NCBI RefSeq assembly: GCF_019431045.1
Contig: NZ_JAHXPT010000002.1
Coordinates: forward strand, 62,001 to 126,000
Length of the DNA: 64,000 nt
Origin: Clostridium weizhouense
GTDB taxonomy: Bacteria; Bacillota; Clostridia; Clostridiales; Clostridiaceae
Reading direction: 5' to 3'
This document shows, in pieces, positions 9,222 to 18,331 of the stretch. The notes below the pieces were generated by a model. The model searched no databases, was not told the origin of the DNA, and saw nothing but the letters and a program-made list of their open reading frames with translations. Numbering within the stretch: position 1 is the stretch's first letter; each line of letters starts with the position of its first letter. The position numbers and the translations under genes were made by a program.

Positions 9222-9263
9222 CATTATTTATATAATGATACATTATATAAATAATGTTATAAT
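9222..9263 (+). promoter_or_regulatory. Promoter with perfect 16-bp inverted repeat
   Basis: CATTATTTATATAATG (9222-9237) and its exact inverse (9241-9256) are three bases apart and sit immediately before a TATAAT box (9258-9263). This looks like a repressor operator for the hydrolase gene that starts at 9320; no regulator gene is adjacent. Confidence 0.55.
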
Positions 9264-9319
9264 TACTGCATAGATTAAATAGCATTACTCATGTAACTTA
9301 TGATATATGGAGGATAGAT

Positions 9320-10075
9320 ATGATATTTAAAGAGTTTGGAAATAAGAATAAGCCAGTTATTATTTTTCTTCATGGTGGTGGACTATCATGGTGGTCATTT
9401 AAACCACAAATTGAAGCACTTCAAAAGGATTATTTTATAGTTACACCGATTATTGATGGACATGGTGATGATTGGAATAATACTTTCATAAACATAAGAA
9501 AATCAGCAGAGCAAGTTATTAATTATATAGAGGATAATTGTACTGGAAAAGTTTTTTCAATTTGTGGTCTTTCAATTGGCGCTCAAATTGTTGTAGAGAT
9601 ACTATCTCAAGAACATGATATTACAGAGAATGCAGTTATAGAAAGTGCTTTAGTTTATCCTATGAAAATCTCAACTAAATTTACTGTACCAATCTACAAT
9701 CTATGCTATGGATTAATTAAAAAAAGATGGTATGCAAAATTACAGGCTAAAACATTAAATGTACCCGAATATTTGTTTGAGTACTACTATATGGATAGTT
9801 CACGAATGACAAAAGAATCCTTAATCAATATTACAAAAAGTAATAGTGAATATTCAATATCTCCAACATTATGTAATACGAATGCAAAAACATTAATATT
9901 GGTTGGAGAAAATGAATTGCCAGTTATGAAAAAGTCTGCAAAATTACTTCATGCTACTATAAAAAGTAGTTCTTTAAAAGTAATTGAAAAATGTGGTCAT
10001 GGAGCAATTAGTTTAATTCATACAGATATGTACATTAACTTAATACAACGTTTCTTCTCAAATAATAAAAATTAA
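9320..10075 (+). CDS. Alpha/beta hydrolase
   Basis: A 251-residue cytosolic alpha/beta-fold hydrolase without signal peptide. HGGGLSWW (residues 18-25) fits the oxyanion-hole strand turn, the nucleophile elbow is GLSIG with Ser85, and the catalytic histidine is probably in CGHGAI near residue 227. Substrate is unknown; esterase or thioesterase activity is possible. TGGAGGATAG precedes the ATG. It is a single-gene unit behind the palindromic promoter at 9222-9263. Confidence 0.8.
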   Translation: MIFKEFGNKNKPVIIFLHGGGLSWWSFKPQIEALQKDYFIVTPIIDGHGDDWNNTFINIRKSAEQVINYIEDNCTGKVFSICGLSIGAQIVVEILSQEHDITENAVIESALVYPMKISTKFTVPIYNLCYGLIKKRWYAKLQAKTLNVPEYLFEYYYMDSSRMTKESLINITKSNSEYSISPTLCNTNAKTLILVGENELPVMKKSAKLLHATIKSSSLKVIEKCGHGAISLIHTDMYINLIQRFFSNNKN

Positions 10076-10098
10076 TGGAACTCCTTTTAAGTTCCATT
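10074..10098. terminator. Hairpin after the hydrolase gene
   Basis: AATGGAACT pairs with AGTTCCATT and overlaps the stop codon. A T-tract follows on the minus strand but not on the plus strand, so it may serve convergent transcription. Confidence 0.45.
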
Positions 10099-10295
10099 AA
10101 AAAACTCATATTATCAGCATTATTCTAAAACATATCAATTACTTTTTAAATATGAGTGTTAACAACTTAAATTATGTTTATTAATATAACAATCTTTTAA
10201 ATAGTAAAAACATGCTTTTGTTAACTATATGAATTGTTATTCAGTTAACAAACTATGTGTTAAAATTATATTTACATAATTTTTAAATTTTATTC

Positions 10296-11609
10296 TTATC
10301 TTTGTATACATATCTTTATCTTTTCTATTCTTTTTTCTTTAACTTCTTCAATCTTAAATACTATATCTTCATATTCAATAACTTTTTCTTCTAAAGTTTT
10401 TGGAATTCTCCCTATATGGTTAATTAAAAATCCACTTATGGTTTCACAATCATCTGAAAGTAAATTTAAATCAAGACTATTATTTAAATCATCTATTGAA
10501 AGTAATCCATTAACTATAAATGTATTACTATCTATTTGATTTATATAAGGTTCATCATCGTCATATTCATCATCTATATCTCCCATAACTTCTTCTATAA
10601 GATCTTCTATTGTAACTATTCCCGAAAAACCTCCATATTCATCTATTAATATTGCCATATGCTTTTTAGAATTTTTAAGTTCTTTAAACAATTGATCAAT
10701 ATTTTTTGTTTCAGGTACAAAATATGGTAAATGTAATATCTTTCTTATATCAACATTTCCAAATCCATGTTTACGAGCTTCAATTATAAAATCCTTCATA
10801 TATAGTATCCCTATAACATTATCAATATCGTCTTCATAAACAGGTATTCTTGAATATTTTTCTTCTAATAATTCATCTAAATATTCATTTAAAGGTGCAT
10901 TTATATTAATTAAATATACCTCAATTCTTGGTGTCATTACCTTTTCTGCTAATTTATCATCAAATTCAAATATACTATTTATCATTTCTTTTTCTGTTTC
11001 ATTTATAACACCATGTTCTTGACCAACTTCTACTAAAGATTTTATTTCTTCTTTTGATACTTTCTCCTCCAAATTTTCTATGTTCATACCTGTTAATTTA
11101 ATTAATATATTAGTTGAAATAGACAACAGTTTAATAAATGGTAAAGTCAATTTAGAAACATAAATTATAGGTCTAACAGAAAACATTGCAATTTGTTCTG
11201 ATTTTTGCAACGCAATTCTTTTAGGATATAGTTCACCAAATACAAGTGTCACATATGATAGTATAATTGTTATAACTATTAATGATATTTTTTTTGCATA
11301 AGGAATATTATATTTAGATAAAAATAAAGCAAAACTTTCAGATAATCCAATAGCAGCTGATGCACTTGAAAAGAAACCTGCAAAGGTTATTCCTACTTGT
11401 ATAGTAGATAAAAATTTAGTTGGTTCCTCTATAAGTTTTTCTAACAATTGTGCTTTTTTATCTCCACCTTCTGCTAAAATTTTTATCTTATTTTTATTTA
11501 AAGATACAATAGCCATTTCTGCGGAAGAAAAAAATGCATTTAAAAGTGTTAAAATAACTATTAATATTAATTGTGATGCTATATTTGAAGAATTATTTTC
11601 TAATTCCAT
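10296..11609 (-). CDS. CNNM/CorC-family membrane protein (hemolysin-C like)
   Basis: A 437-residue protein with the usual order: DUF21 transmembrane domain (about residues 8-200), a CBS pair (about 215-340) and a CorC_HlyC domain at the C-terminus (about 350-437, with the VNGLLSIDDLN stretch). Members of this family are linked to magnesium or cobalt efflux, and the old name hemolysin does not imply toxicity. GGGGAGGAAATAATT precedes the ATG. It appears monocistronic, behind the terminator at 11730. Confidence 0.88.
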   Translation of the reverse strand: MELENNSSNIASQLILIVILTLLNAFFSSAEMAIVSLNKNKIKILAEGGDKKAQLLEKLIEEPTKFLSTIQVGITFAGFFSSASAAIGLSESFALFLSKYNIPYAKKISLIVITIILSYVTLVFGELYPKRIALQKSEQIAMFSVRPIIYVSKLTLPFIKLLSISTNILIKLTGMNIENLEEKVSKEEIKSLVEVGQEHGVINETEKEMINSIFEFDDKLAEKVMTPRIEVYLININAPLNEYLDELLEEKYSRIPVYEDDIDNVIGILYMKDFIIEARKHGFGNVDIRKILHLPYFVPETKNIDQLFKELKNSKKHMAILIDEYGGFSGIVTIEDLIEEVMGDIDDEYDDDEPYINQIDSNTFIVNGLLSIDDLNNSLDLNLLSDDCETISGFLINHIGRIPKTLEEKVIEYEDIVFKIEEVKEKRIEKIKICIQR

Positions 11610-11729
11610 AATTATTTCCTCCCCAAAATTAAGTAATATAAAATCTTATAATTCCATAAAAAAATATTTAAAATTCTTTCATTTATTTTTTATTATTCCT
11701 TATTTAAACACTTTAATTCTAAAAAAACA

Positions 11730-11768
11730 AAAGTAGTAGAAACCCTTTTTATCGTTCTCTACTACTTT
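11730..11768 (-). terminator. Terminator of the ECF-PadR-SEDS operon
   Basis: AAAGTAGTAGA pairs with TCTACTACTTT. On the minus strand the hairpin is followed by TTTTGTTTTTTT. Confidence 0.75.
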
Positions 11769-11813
11769 CTTTATCTTTTATTCCAATTTTTCAAACTAAT
11801 ACTATATATGCTT

Positions 11814-12001
11814 TAATTAAATTATTACATATATAATCTTTTATAGAATTTTTATAGAAAATTATATCTTTAATTAATAATCTCTAGTTAGAAGCATATA
11901 TATCATAAATTTTCTATATAAATTTCTCACTATAGTAATCAGTACTATTGTTTATAAATATTTTAAAATTTATATTAATGAACAAACTTTATTGAAACTT
12001 A
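11814..12001. repeat. AT-rich dispersed repeat (family B), copy 1
   Basis: It contains the blocks AATCTTTTATAGAATTTTTA, AGAAGCATATATATCATAAA and AACAAACTTTATTGAAACTT, which recur in the same order near 39908, 49820 and 53346. Its right end coincides with the stop codon of the SEDS-like gene. Confidence 0.55.
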
Positions 12002-13294
12002 TATATTTTCAATTTTAGATATACTTTTTCCTTTGTATACATTAATTATAATTCCAACTATAAACATATTTATAATAGTAGCTGTTCCTCCATAACTTAC
12101 AAAAGGTAATGGCATTAGAGTAGATGCACTTATAGTTACTCCAAAAGTCATTAATATATTGCCAATAAATTGAATTCTTATTATAGATACAACTCCGAAA
12201 ACTAATGATTTAGCATAAGTATTTTTTACAGAGATTGCTACTTTAATCATTCTTATTATTAGTGCTCCAATTAAACCAATAACAATAACACCAACTATCC
12301 AACCAAAATTATATATTATATATGAAAGTATATAATCTGTATAAAAATCTGGAATAATATTTATATCAAAATTATTAGCTCTTCCAATTAATACTGATAA
12401 ATCTCTAATTATCTTAAGTTTATTGTTAATATCTCCATATCCATTGATATTATTGCTTATATCCATAAAATTTAAATTAGTTTCAAAACCTATCCTACTT
12501 AAAATTATAAGTAATGCTTCAACACTAGCAAATAATCCTAATATCTTTTTACTTACTTTAAATGAATATAACAATACAATTAATGAAATTCCATAAATAA
12601 TAAAACTAAATAATGAATTTGTTCTAACAAGTAATATTAATGGTAATAATCCTAGGAATAAGCCTATTATAGTTTTTCTTTTATCAGCCCAATCATACTT
12701 ATCATATATTCCAGCTAAAGCAATTATAATTATTATTGGTGCAAAATATCCTATGTTTATAGTCAATCCTCCTATTTGTACCCATTGTTTTACTCCATTA
12801 TAAGCTGGAATTCCTGAAAATCCAGTATAAACTAAAGCAAATAAACCAACAACATAAATATATTTTGAACATTTTTTAATTTTTCTATAATCTATAAAAC
12901 AAGCTAATGATAATATAATTATACTTAAAATATTAAACATAATAGTATTCTTTGATACATGATTATTACTTACTCCAAAATTTTTTTCAAAAATATTTAT
13001 TATTACTGTACTTAGTAGTATAAGTCCTACACTTAAAGCTATTACACTCCATTCAGGCTTAGACTTATGTAACTTATTAAGTTCACTTCCTACATGTTTA
13101 GATGATCCCATTTCATTAATTGCTTTTTTCAAAGCATTTTCTTCTTTTTCTCCTGATTTTATATACTCATTTGCCTTTTCCTCTAAATGTGCACTTAATT
13201 CATCTTTTATTTCATTATGAACCCTCTTATTCTTCACTTGGGAGCACACATCATTAATATATTCTTTTATTTCTTTACTATCTTTTATAGTCAT
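11999..13294 (-). CDS. FtsW/RodA/SpoVE-family (SEDS) protein with N-terminal HAAS domain
   Basis: A 431-residue polytopic membrane protein. Residues 1-75 are a soluble charged helical domain of the HAAS/DUF1700 type that usually accompanies PadR regulators. The rest has about ten hydrophobic segments with SEDS landmarks: WVQIGGLTINIGYF and, near the C-terminus, LMPLPFVSYGGTA. SEDS proteins polymerise peptidoglycan glycan strands, but the short loops and HAAS fusion make a standard elongation or division role uncertain. It is the third gene after an ECF sigma factor and PadR; a MITE-like element now lies in the gap. GGTGAGGTGATTGG gives the ribosome binding site. Confidence 0.85.
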   Translation of the reverse strand: MTIKDSKEIKEYINDVCSQVKNKRVHNEIKDELSAHLEEKANEYIKSGEKEENALKKAINEMGSSKHVGSELNKLHKSKPEWSVIALSVGLILLSTVIINIFEKNFGVSNNHVSKNTIMFNILSIIILSLACFIDYRKIKKCSKYIYVVGLFALVYTGFSGIPAYNGVKQWVQIGGLTINIGYFAPIIIIIALAGIYDKYDWADKRKTIIGLFLGLLPLILLVRTNSLFSFIIYGISLIVLLYSFKVSKKILGLFASVEALLIILSRIGFETNLNFMDISNNINGYGDINNKLKIIRDLSVLIGRANNFDINIIPDFYTDYILSYIIYNFGWIVGVIVIGLIGALIIRMIKVAISVKNTYAKSLVFGVVSIIRIQFIGNILMTFGVTISASTLMPLPFVSYGGTATIINMFIVGIIINVYKGKSISKIENI

Positions 13295-13328
13295 CTTCCA
13301 ATCACCTCACCAAATTATTTATTTTTAA

Positions 13329-13606
13329 TGCTATGTTGATATTCTAGTATAAGGGCGAAATGGCATTGGAATTTGCTTTTTAGAACTCTTAAGTGAAAGT
13401 CAAAATTTTATATTTTGTCACTTAAACTTACTCAGCGAATGTATATGAGTCGAGTTTCCTTTTAATCTTACAATTAATTGCTTGTCAGCAATCTTTGATT
13501 GGGAACATGCATTAATTGGACTAAGCTTTATTTTAGAGTTCTTAAAGTAAATTCCTCTGTCCATGAGCTTTATACTACAATATTAACACTCACTTAAAAC
13601 ATAGCC
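13329..13606. repeat. MITE-like element, 278-bp copy
   Basis: It begins GCTATGTTGATATTCTAGTA and ends CACTTAAAACATAGC, with TTTATACTACAATATTAACA inside the right terminal repeat. ATTTTTAA is duplicated at 13321-13328 and 13607-13614. The left inverted repeat lacks about 13 bases seen in other copies. It sits between the PadR gene and the SEDS-like gene of what otherwise looks like one operon. No transposase is encoded. Confidence 0.8.
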
Positions 13607-13620
13607 ATTTTTAAATATAC

Positions 13621-14046
13621 TTATGTTATCTTTTGTAATCTCCCCATATTTTCTAACATTTTAATGTTTTTACTATTTTCAGATTTAAATTTTAAATATT
13701 CTCTTCCTTTTCTAGTTAATCTATAATACTTTTTATCTATTTCATCACTTTCATGAAGCCAATAAGATTCTAATAAAGCTTTTCCTTCTAAACAATGCAG
13801 AATTGGATATATTTCACCTTCTTGCATTAAAAGTGTCCCTTTAGACTTAATTCCTAATTCTTTAATTATTCCATATCCATACATATCCTTTCTTTGAATC
13901 AATTCTAGCACTAATATTTCTAAATCAATTTTTTTATTTTCTATTTCTTCCTCATCCCGTATTGCACTTAAAATATTCTGTAATATTTCTTCTTTAGATT
14001 CTAATCCCTTATGAATTGCTTTTTTAACTATATCCTCTTTATTCAA
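13621..14046 (-). CDS. PadR-family transcriptional regulator
   Basis: A 141-residue protein. Residues about 40-130 form a PadR winged helix (LEILVLELIQRKDMYGYGI, then EGEIYPILHCLE and YYRLTRKGREYL), preceded by a 40-residue charged helical extension. PadR proteins are usually local repressors and often neighbour HAAS-domain proteins, as here. The gene lies 11 bases after the ECF sigma gene, with AGGAGGGTGTATTTTG before the start. Target operators were not identified. Confidence 0.85.
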   Translation of the reverse strand: MNKEDIVKKAIHKGLESKEEILQNILSAIRDEEEIENKKIDLEILVLELIQRKDMYGYGIIKELGIKSKGTLLMQEGEIYPILHCLEGKALLESYWLHESDEIDKKYYRLTRKGREYLKFKSENSKNIKMLENMGRLQKIT

Positions 14047-14057
14047 AATACACCCTC

Positions 14058-14582
14058 CTATATTTCAAATTCTTCACTTATCTTGTTCATTGTCCGATAC
14101 AATCTATTTTTAACAGTAGACTCACTTATATTAAGACTCTTACTTATATCTTTTATTTTTAAATCACTTTGAAAATATAAAACACATATCTTAAAAGTAA
14201 GTATGTCCTTCTTCTTTATATAACTCCATATTTCCTTACATAATGCTTCTTCCTCATAGTTAGATTCAATATTCAAATCTTCTTGAATATTTTTAAATTG
14301 TTTCTCATCATTTACTGAAAATATCGGAATATGATTTTGTACCATTTTTAATACTCCATAATGCTTATATACTTCATTTCTTGCAATTCTAATTAAATAT
14401 TTTTTAGGTTCTTTTATTTCTTTTTTATTTTTTAAAGCTTTATAAAAATTTAAATATATATTTTGCATTATATCTGCTATATCATTGCTACTTCTACATT
14501 TTAATACTACATATCTCAATACATCATCATAAGTATTGTTATATATGTCAATAATTAATTTCTCCATATCCATTTCTTGCAC
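14058..14582 (-). CDS. ECF-type RNA polymerase sigma factor
   Basis: A 174-residue sigma-70-family protein with region 2 (about residues 8-75: NNTYDDVLRYVVLKC, DIADIMQNIYLNFYKAL) and region 4 (about 120-174: IKDISKSLNISESTVKNRLYR). A GTG start is used because AAGGAG lies eight bases before it; an ATG three codons later is a possible alternative. It heads the PadR and SEDS-like genes. No classical anti-sigma gene is present; the HAAS domain of the third gene could play that part, which is inference. Confidence 0.85.
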   Translation of the reverse strand: MQEMDMEKLIIDIYNNTYDDVLRYVVLKCRSSNDIADIMQNIYLNFYKALKNKKEIKEPKKYLIRIARNEVYKHYGVLKMVQNHIPIFSVNDEKQFKNIQEDLNIESNYEEEALCKEIWSYIKKKDILTFKICVLYFQSDLKIKDISKSLNISESTVKNRLYRTMNKISEEFEI

Positions 14583-14741
14583 ATTTCACACTCCTTACAC
14601 TAATAATGATACTTAAATTTCAAGTTTTGTTTCAATAAAAATAAATTTTATTGAAAATTATTTTGAATGTCTTTTAAAACACTTTAATACAAAAATCATA
14701 GATAAGAAAATTTACTTAAAATATAGTTTTATTATAAAAGA

Positions 14742-14784
14742 AAAAAGCTCAATCTATGGATTTAATCCAAGTATTGAGCTTTTT
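14742..14784. terminator. Bidirectional terminator
   Basis: AAAAAGCTCAAT pairs with ATTGAGCTTTTT, with T-rich sequence on both outer sides. It separates the sigma-factor operon from the genes at 15-16 kb. Confidence 0.7.
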
Positions 14785-14962
14785 ATAAAGAGTTAATAGT
14801 ATATAGTTAATTGTTTAAAGTTAAGATTTTTTCTATTTTAAAAGCAAATTAGTCCAACTTAAAACTTTAAGTTAAACTAATTTATTTTTGAAGTATTATA
14901 TTAATATGTAATTTTAATAAATATTTATCCTTATTAGCTATTTTATAAAGAACTAATTAAAC

Positions 14963-15010
14963 TTAATTGCTTAATTTTTTATTCTTTAAGTACGTCTTTG
15001 TTTTTTTCAT
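14963..15010 (-). CDS. Possible 15-codon micropeptide
   Basis: ATG at 15010 follows GATGAGGTGTTTTTA, a good ribosome binding site, and encodes the lysine-rich peptide MKKTKTYLKNKKLSN. A second hairpin lies beyond it at about 14846-14882. It could be a genuine small gene or the remnant of a truncated one. Confidence 0.25.
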   Translation of the reverse strand: MKKTKTYLKNKKLSN

Positions 15011-15111
15011 TAAAAACACCTCATCTTTCAAAAAAATTATAAGATAAGGTAAGATAATATGATTGATATTTTCTGCGGATTTTTTATATAATCTGTTATT
15101 TAAATTAGAGT

Positions 15112-15609
15112 TTATCTCTCTAATATATCTTTTATAATTATATCTACTGTTTCATCTACACTTAAATCTTTAGTTAAAATCTTTTCTTTAATAATTTTAA
15201 TAAAATCCTTCTCATTCCACCATAGTTTCATATCATTTTCTCCAAATTCATTACAATTTGGCTTTGTTTTATGGCGTACTATGGTTTCTTCAAAAAGAAT
15301 ATCATAGTAATAAGCAAATATTTTATCTTTAAATTCAGACTTTGCAAGTTCAAATAATGTTTGATACCAACTAGAATTTAAAATACCTTCTAATATGACA
15401 ATATCACACTTATTTTTTCCATATAAAATAAGCTCTTTAATAAGGGGTAATGCTTTTGTATCAAGTCCATCATGTACACATAAGATATCTCGTCTAATAA
15501 CATCCTGTGAAATAAGCATAATATTATGTCCTAATTTTTGTTGTAACGTTTTTGCCACTGTAGTTTTACCACTACCTGAATTTCATCTAATAATAATTAA
15601 TTTAGACAT
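15112..15609 (-). pseudogene. P-loop kinase (zeta-toxin/CPT-like) interrupted by in-frame TGA
   Basis: From an ATG at 15609 with GGAGGGG before it, the frame reads MSKLIIIR, then TGA at 15583-15585, then NSGSGKTTVAKTLQQK and onward for 157 more residues to a normal stop. The TGA replaces the first glycine of a Walker A motif (usually RGNSGSGKTT), so one base change from GGA broke the gene. The remainder looks like a small-molecule or nucleotide kinase. A downstream GTG would restart translation but omit the P-loop. Either a recent pseudogene or a base-call error. Confidence 0.7.
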
Positions 15610-15636
15610 AACAACCCCTCCACAAATTGTACTTTA

Positions 15637-16083
15637 TTAATCTCTTTTATATCCATAAATTACATATGTATCATTATATTTTTCATAATTAATGTTATAT
15701 TTATTAAGTATTATTAGAAACTCTTTTTCAGCATCATGTATAACCTTTTTAGGACACAATCTTCCTCCTTTTGTTTCATAATATCGTGGTCTGACCTTAA
15801 TCCATTCTATTAAATAATACTTTAGATAGACAAAACTTTCTTCATCATATCCACCAAAATAATTTACATCCGAAGTAAAGTGAGTATAATATATGCTATC
15901 ATCTTCAACTTCATATATTGTTTTAATTATATATGGTGGTGGGAATGGCATTTCCTCAATCATAGCTTTCCTAAATTCTTTCCACTTTGTATTATTCATA
16001 AAAGAAACAAGCTGTTCCTTTTTAATATATTCTCTTGCTTTCTTTTTTGATTTTTGAATACGTGCATTTTCTATATTTGTCAT
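15637..16083 (-). CDS. Hypothetical protein, DUF6678-like
   Basis: A 148-residue soluble protein. The central part (MNNTKWKEFRKAMIEEMPFPPPYIIKTI, then HFTSDVNYFGGYDEESF) resembles a small family I know as DUF6678, whose function is not known. It ends in an unusual tyrosine-rich tail. No membrane segment or signal peptide is seen. It precedes the broken kinase by 28 bases on the same strand. Confidence 0.6.
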   Translation of the reverse strand: MTNIENARIQKSKKKAREYIKKEQLVSFMNNTKWKEFRKAMIEEMPFPPPYIIKTIYEVEDDSIYYTHFTSDVNYFGGYDEESFVYLKYYLIEWIKVRPRYYETKGGRLCPKKVIHDAEKEFLIILNKYNINYEKYNDTYVIYGYKRD

Positions 16084-16216
16084 TCTTTATCTTTATTTCC
16101 TTCATTATATAAATTAATGTCTATATTACTCCACTTTAAACCTGCTAATGAAAATCAAGTCTTTTTTTATAAATTTTTTAATTATTTTTCATTCTCTATT
16201 TTTAAGCATAACAAAT

Positions 16217-16239
16217 AAACCAGTATATTTCACTGGTTT
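16217..16239 (-). terminator. Terminator after the IS110 transposase gene
   Basis: AAACCAGT pairs with ACTGGTTT around a 7-base loop and is followed by TATTTGTTAT on the minus strand, 15 bases after the transposase stop. Confidence 0.55.
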
Positions 16240-16253
16240 CATGGAAAAATAAA

Positions 16254-17456
16254 CTAATTATTTATATATATTTCCATAACTCTTGCATAATAAATATGTA
16301 AAAACTTATTAAATCCAGCTATTTTAGATACTTTATTAGGTTTCCCTTCAGCATCTTTCTTTTTTATGTATAAGTAAACTGCATCATGTTCTGGCTTACT
16401 TTGCTTTAAGCAAGTCATAGCCTCAAATCCTACTTTACGCAATGTTGATGAGCCACGTTTAGAAATATGTCTATCAGTTCCTGTAAACTTTCCCGATTGA
16501 TATGGCGGGGCGTCAATACCAGCATAAGCAACTAGAGCTTTCGCTCCGTGGAAGCGTCTTATATCACCAATCTCACCTATTAGCCTTGGAGCAATTACAT
16601 CTCCAACACCATTCATAGCTCTAACAATATTATATTCAGGTAAATCCTTTGCTATTTCTTGCATTCGTGATAAAATTTTTGTGAGAGTAGATACTATCTC
16701 TCTTATCATTTTTACCGATTCATGTACCAGCATTTTGGTTGATGGGGTACTAGATGGTAAAGTTGGAATACCGTCTTTAGCAACTGCATAAATCTGTTTT
16801 GCTTTAGCTTCGCTTTGACGGTATTTATTTTTCTTAGACCAACTGTTATAACTTTGAATAAATTCTTCTTCACTTAATTTTGTAATGTTATCAAAGTGCC
16901 AGTATTCATCAACAAAATCAGCCAACTTATCCTTACCTGAGGTCTTATTCCAACTACTAAAAAGAGTTTTTATACCTGGCATAGTATAATCTAGCATATG
17001 AGTTAGTTCTAGCATATTTTCTACTCTTAATTTCATGTAACTTCTATATTGTCTTCCGAGCAAGCGTAGCTCTGAATAAACTGATTCACTTTTAGTATAA
17101 TCCTTAAGATGATACCAAAAATCAATTCCATAGTTAGCTACAACAATAGAGTCAATTTTATCTGTTTTAGGATTTCTAATCCCCTTACATCTATAGCGTT
17201 TCATTTCTAAGGGATTAATTACTGATACAAAAAAGTTTTGGTCTTTTAGATAACTTAAAATAGGCAAATGATACACACCTGTTGCTTCCATCACTATTTT
17301 TATCTCATCACTAAAGCGGCTTATCAGCGACGAAAGCTTATATAGTTCATCTTCTGTATGATTAACTTCAAATGGTTTCATAAGAATTTCACCACAAGGT
17401 TTTACAATACACACAGTGCTTTTTTCCTTGGATACATCAATACCTACACTAATCAT
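16254..17456 (-). CDS. IS110-family transposase (DEDD recombinase)
   Basis: A 400-residue transposase with the N-terminal RuvC-like DEDD domain (VGIDVSKEKSTVCIV with Asp6, IVMEATGVYH with its Glu, KTDKIDSIVVA with Asp) and the C-terminal Tnp2-like domain (MNGVGDVIAPRLIGEIGDI, AYAGIDAPPYQSG, then KRGSSTLR with the nucleophilic serine). All parts are present and the frame is intact, so the element may be active. GGAGGTTACT precedes the ATG. Confidence 0.93.
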   Translation of the reverse strand: MISVGIDVSKEKSTVCIVKPCGEILMKPFEVNHTEDELYKLSSLISRFSDEIKIVMEATGVYHLPILSYLKDQNFFVSVINPLEMKRYRCKGIRNPKTDKIDSIVVANYGIDFWYHLKDYTKSESVYSELRLLGRQYRSYMKLRVENMLELTHMLDYTMPGIKTLFSSWNKTSGKDKLADFVDEYWHFDNITKLSEEEFIQSYNSWSKKNKYRQSEAKAKQIYAVAKDGIPTLPSSTPSTKMLVHESVKMIREIVSTLTKILSRMQEIAKDLPEYNIVRAMNGVGDVIAPRLIGEIGDIRRFHGAKALVAYAGIDAPPYQSGKFTGTDRHISKRGSSTLRKVGFEAMTCLKQSKPEHDAVYLYIKKKDAEGKPNKVSKIAGFNKFLHIYYARVMEIYINN

Positions 17457-17655
17457 AGTAACCTCCTAATTTAATTGTTTTATAATTGTTTCCATCCACA
17501 CTTATTGAAATTCATTTTCGTTAGTTACACGAAAGCCTTCTAAAGGTTTCAACCTGCTTAACCGAATTCTTACAATAAGAGAATGGCTGACAGTTTATCG
17601 AGCGGGTGTTATAACCCAATTGGAATTACGTCAGACCAATTATTCCCTTATTATA
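17457..17655 (-). ncRNA. Candidate bridge RNA region of the IS110 element
   Basis: In IS110-group elements the non-coding end upstream of the transposase encodes a structured bridge RNA that pairs with target and donor DNA. This 200-base stretch has the right position, size and raised GC (for example CGAGCGGGTG and GGCTGACAG on the plus strand). I did not derive a fold or binding loops, so this is inference from family and position. Confidence 0.4.
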
Positions 17656-17660
17656 AAGAA

Positions 17661-17707
17661 ATAAGTGTAGATAGTTAAGTGATATTTCACTTAATCTCTA
17701 CACTTAT
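17661..17707 (-). terminator. Terminator of the gene at 17739
   Basis: ATAAGTGTAGA pairs with TCTACACTTAT, with an inner TTAAGTGA/TCACTTAA stem; TTTCTTT follows on the minus strand. Confidence 0.65.
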
Positions 17708-17738
17708 ATAGTACGAAATTGGAATTTATATAAATGAT

Positions 17739-18059
17739 TTATAAAGGATAAACTTTTTTGCAATTTTTCAGTTCATCACAATCTGCTTTAGAAATATATA
17801 TTTCTACTGATTTTGATAAATCATTTTCTAAAAATATTTCCTTTTTAAGTATATCAATTATAAAAGGATAATTTTGTTCCGCTGATGTAGTTTTCATCCA
17901 AATACCAATTGGGTTATTTTTACCTTCTAAATAATCATATCCATTGTCCATTATTTTTTTATCTGATAATTGCTTAATTCTATCAGGTACCCTATAGCAT
18001 AAATCTAAATCAGGGTTTTCTAATAATTCAGGGGTTAATTTAATTACTATTGTCTCCAT
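17739..18059 (-). CDS. Hypothetical protein, 106 residues
   Basis: I do not recognise this family. The product is a small soluble protein with no signal peptide or membrane segment, beginning METIVIKLTPELLENPD. It contains two cysteines near the C-terminus (SKADCDELKNCKK). AAAAGGAGAAGTATAC supports the start. It has its own terminator and lies just outside the IS110 element. Confidence 0.7.
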   Translation of the reverse strand: METIVIKLTPELLENPDLDLCYRVPDRIKQLSDKKIMDNGYDYLEGKNNPIGIWMKTTSAEQNYPFIIDILKKEIFLENDLSKSVEIYISKADCDELKNCKKVYPL

Positions 18060-18331
18060 GTATACTTCTCCTTTTCTACAAATTCCTATTTATCTTTTGG
18101 TTAATTATATGATATTTTGTAAATACAACCTTATATTTTTTTAAGAGCATTTACTAGTAACTACAACTTTACATATTATAAAAAAGTATATAACTTTTTC
18201 TTCTAACTTTGTAATTTCTAATTCTAAAACATATATCCTATATGAAATTAAATTAAAGAGGGTTATACTATCATTTAAAGTTAAACTTCATGTTTTATAA
18301 ATAATTAGAAGTTGCATTCTGTAATAAATAA

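Larger units (their letters stand above)
16217..17655 (-). mobile_element. IS110-family insertion sequence (ends approximate)
   Basis: One transposase gene has a short flank on its 3' side and a non-coding flank of about 190 bases on its 5' side that is richer in G and C than the surroundings. That asymmetry fits the IS110 group. IS110 elements lack clear terminal inverted repeats and target duplications, so the ends given are estimates. Confidence 0.6.

Noticed and set aside
15583..15585. TGA as a selenocysteine codon
   Set aside because: The position is a P-loop glycine, not a redox residue, and no SECIS-like hairpin was seen after it.
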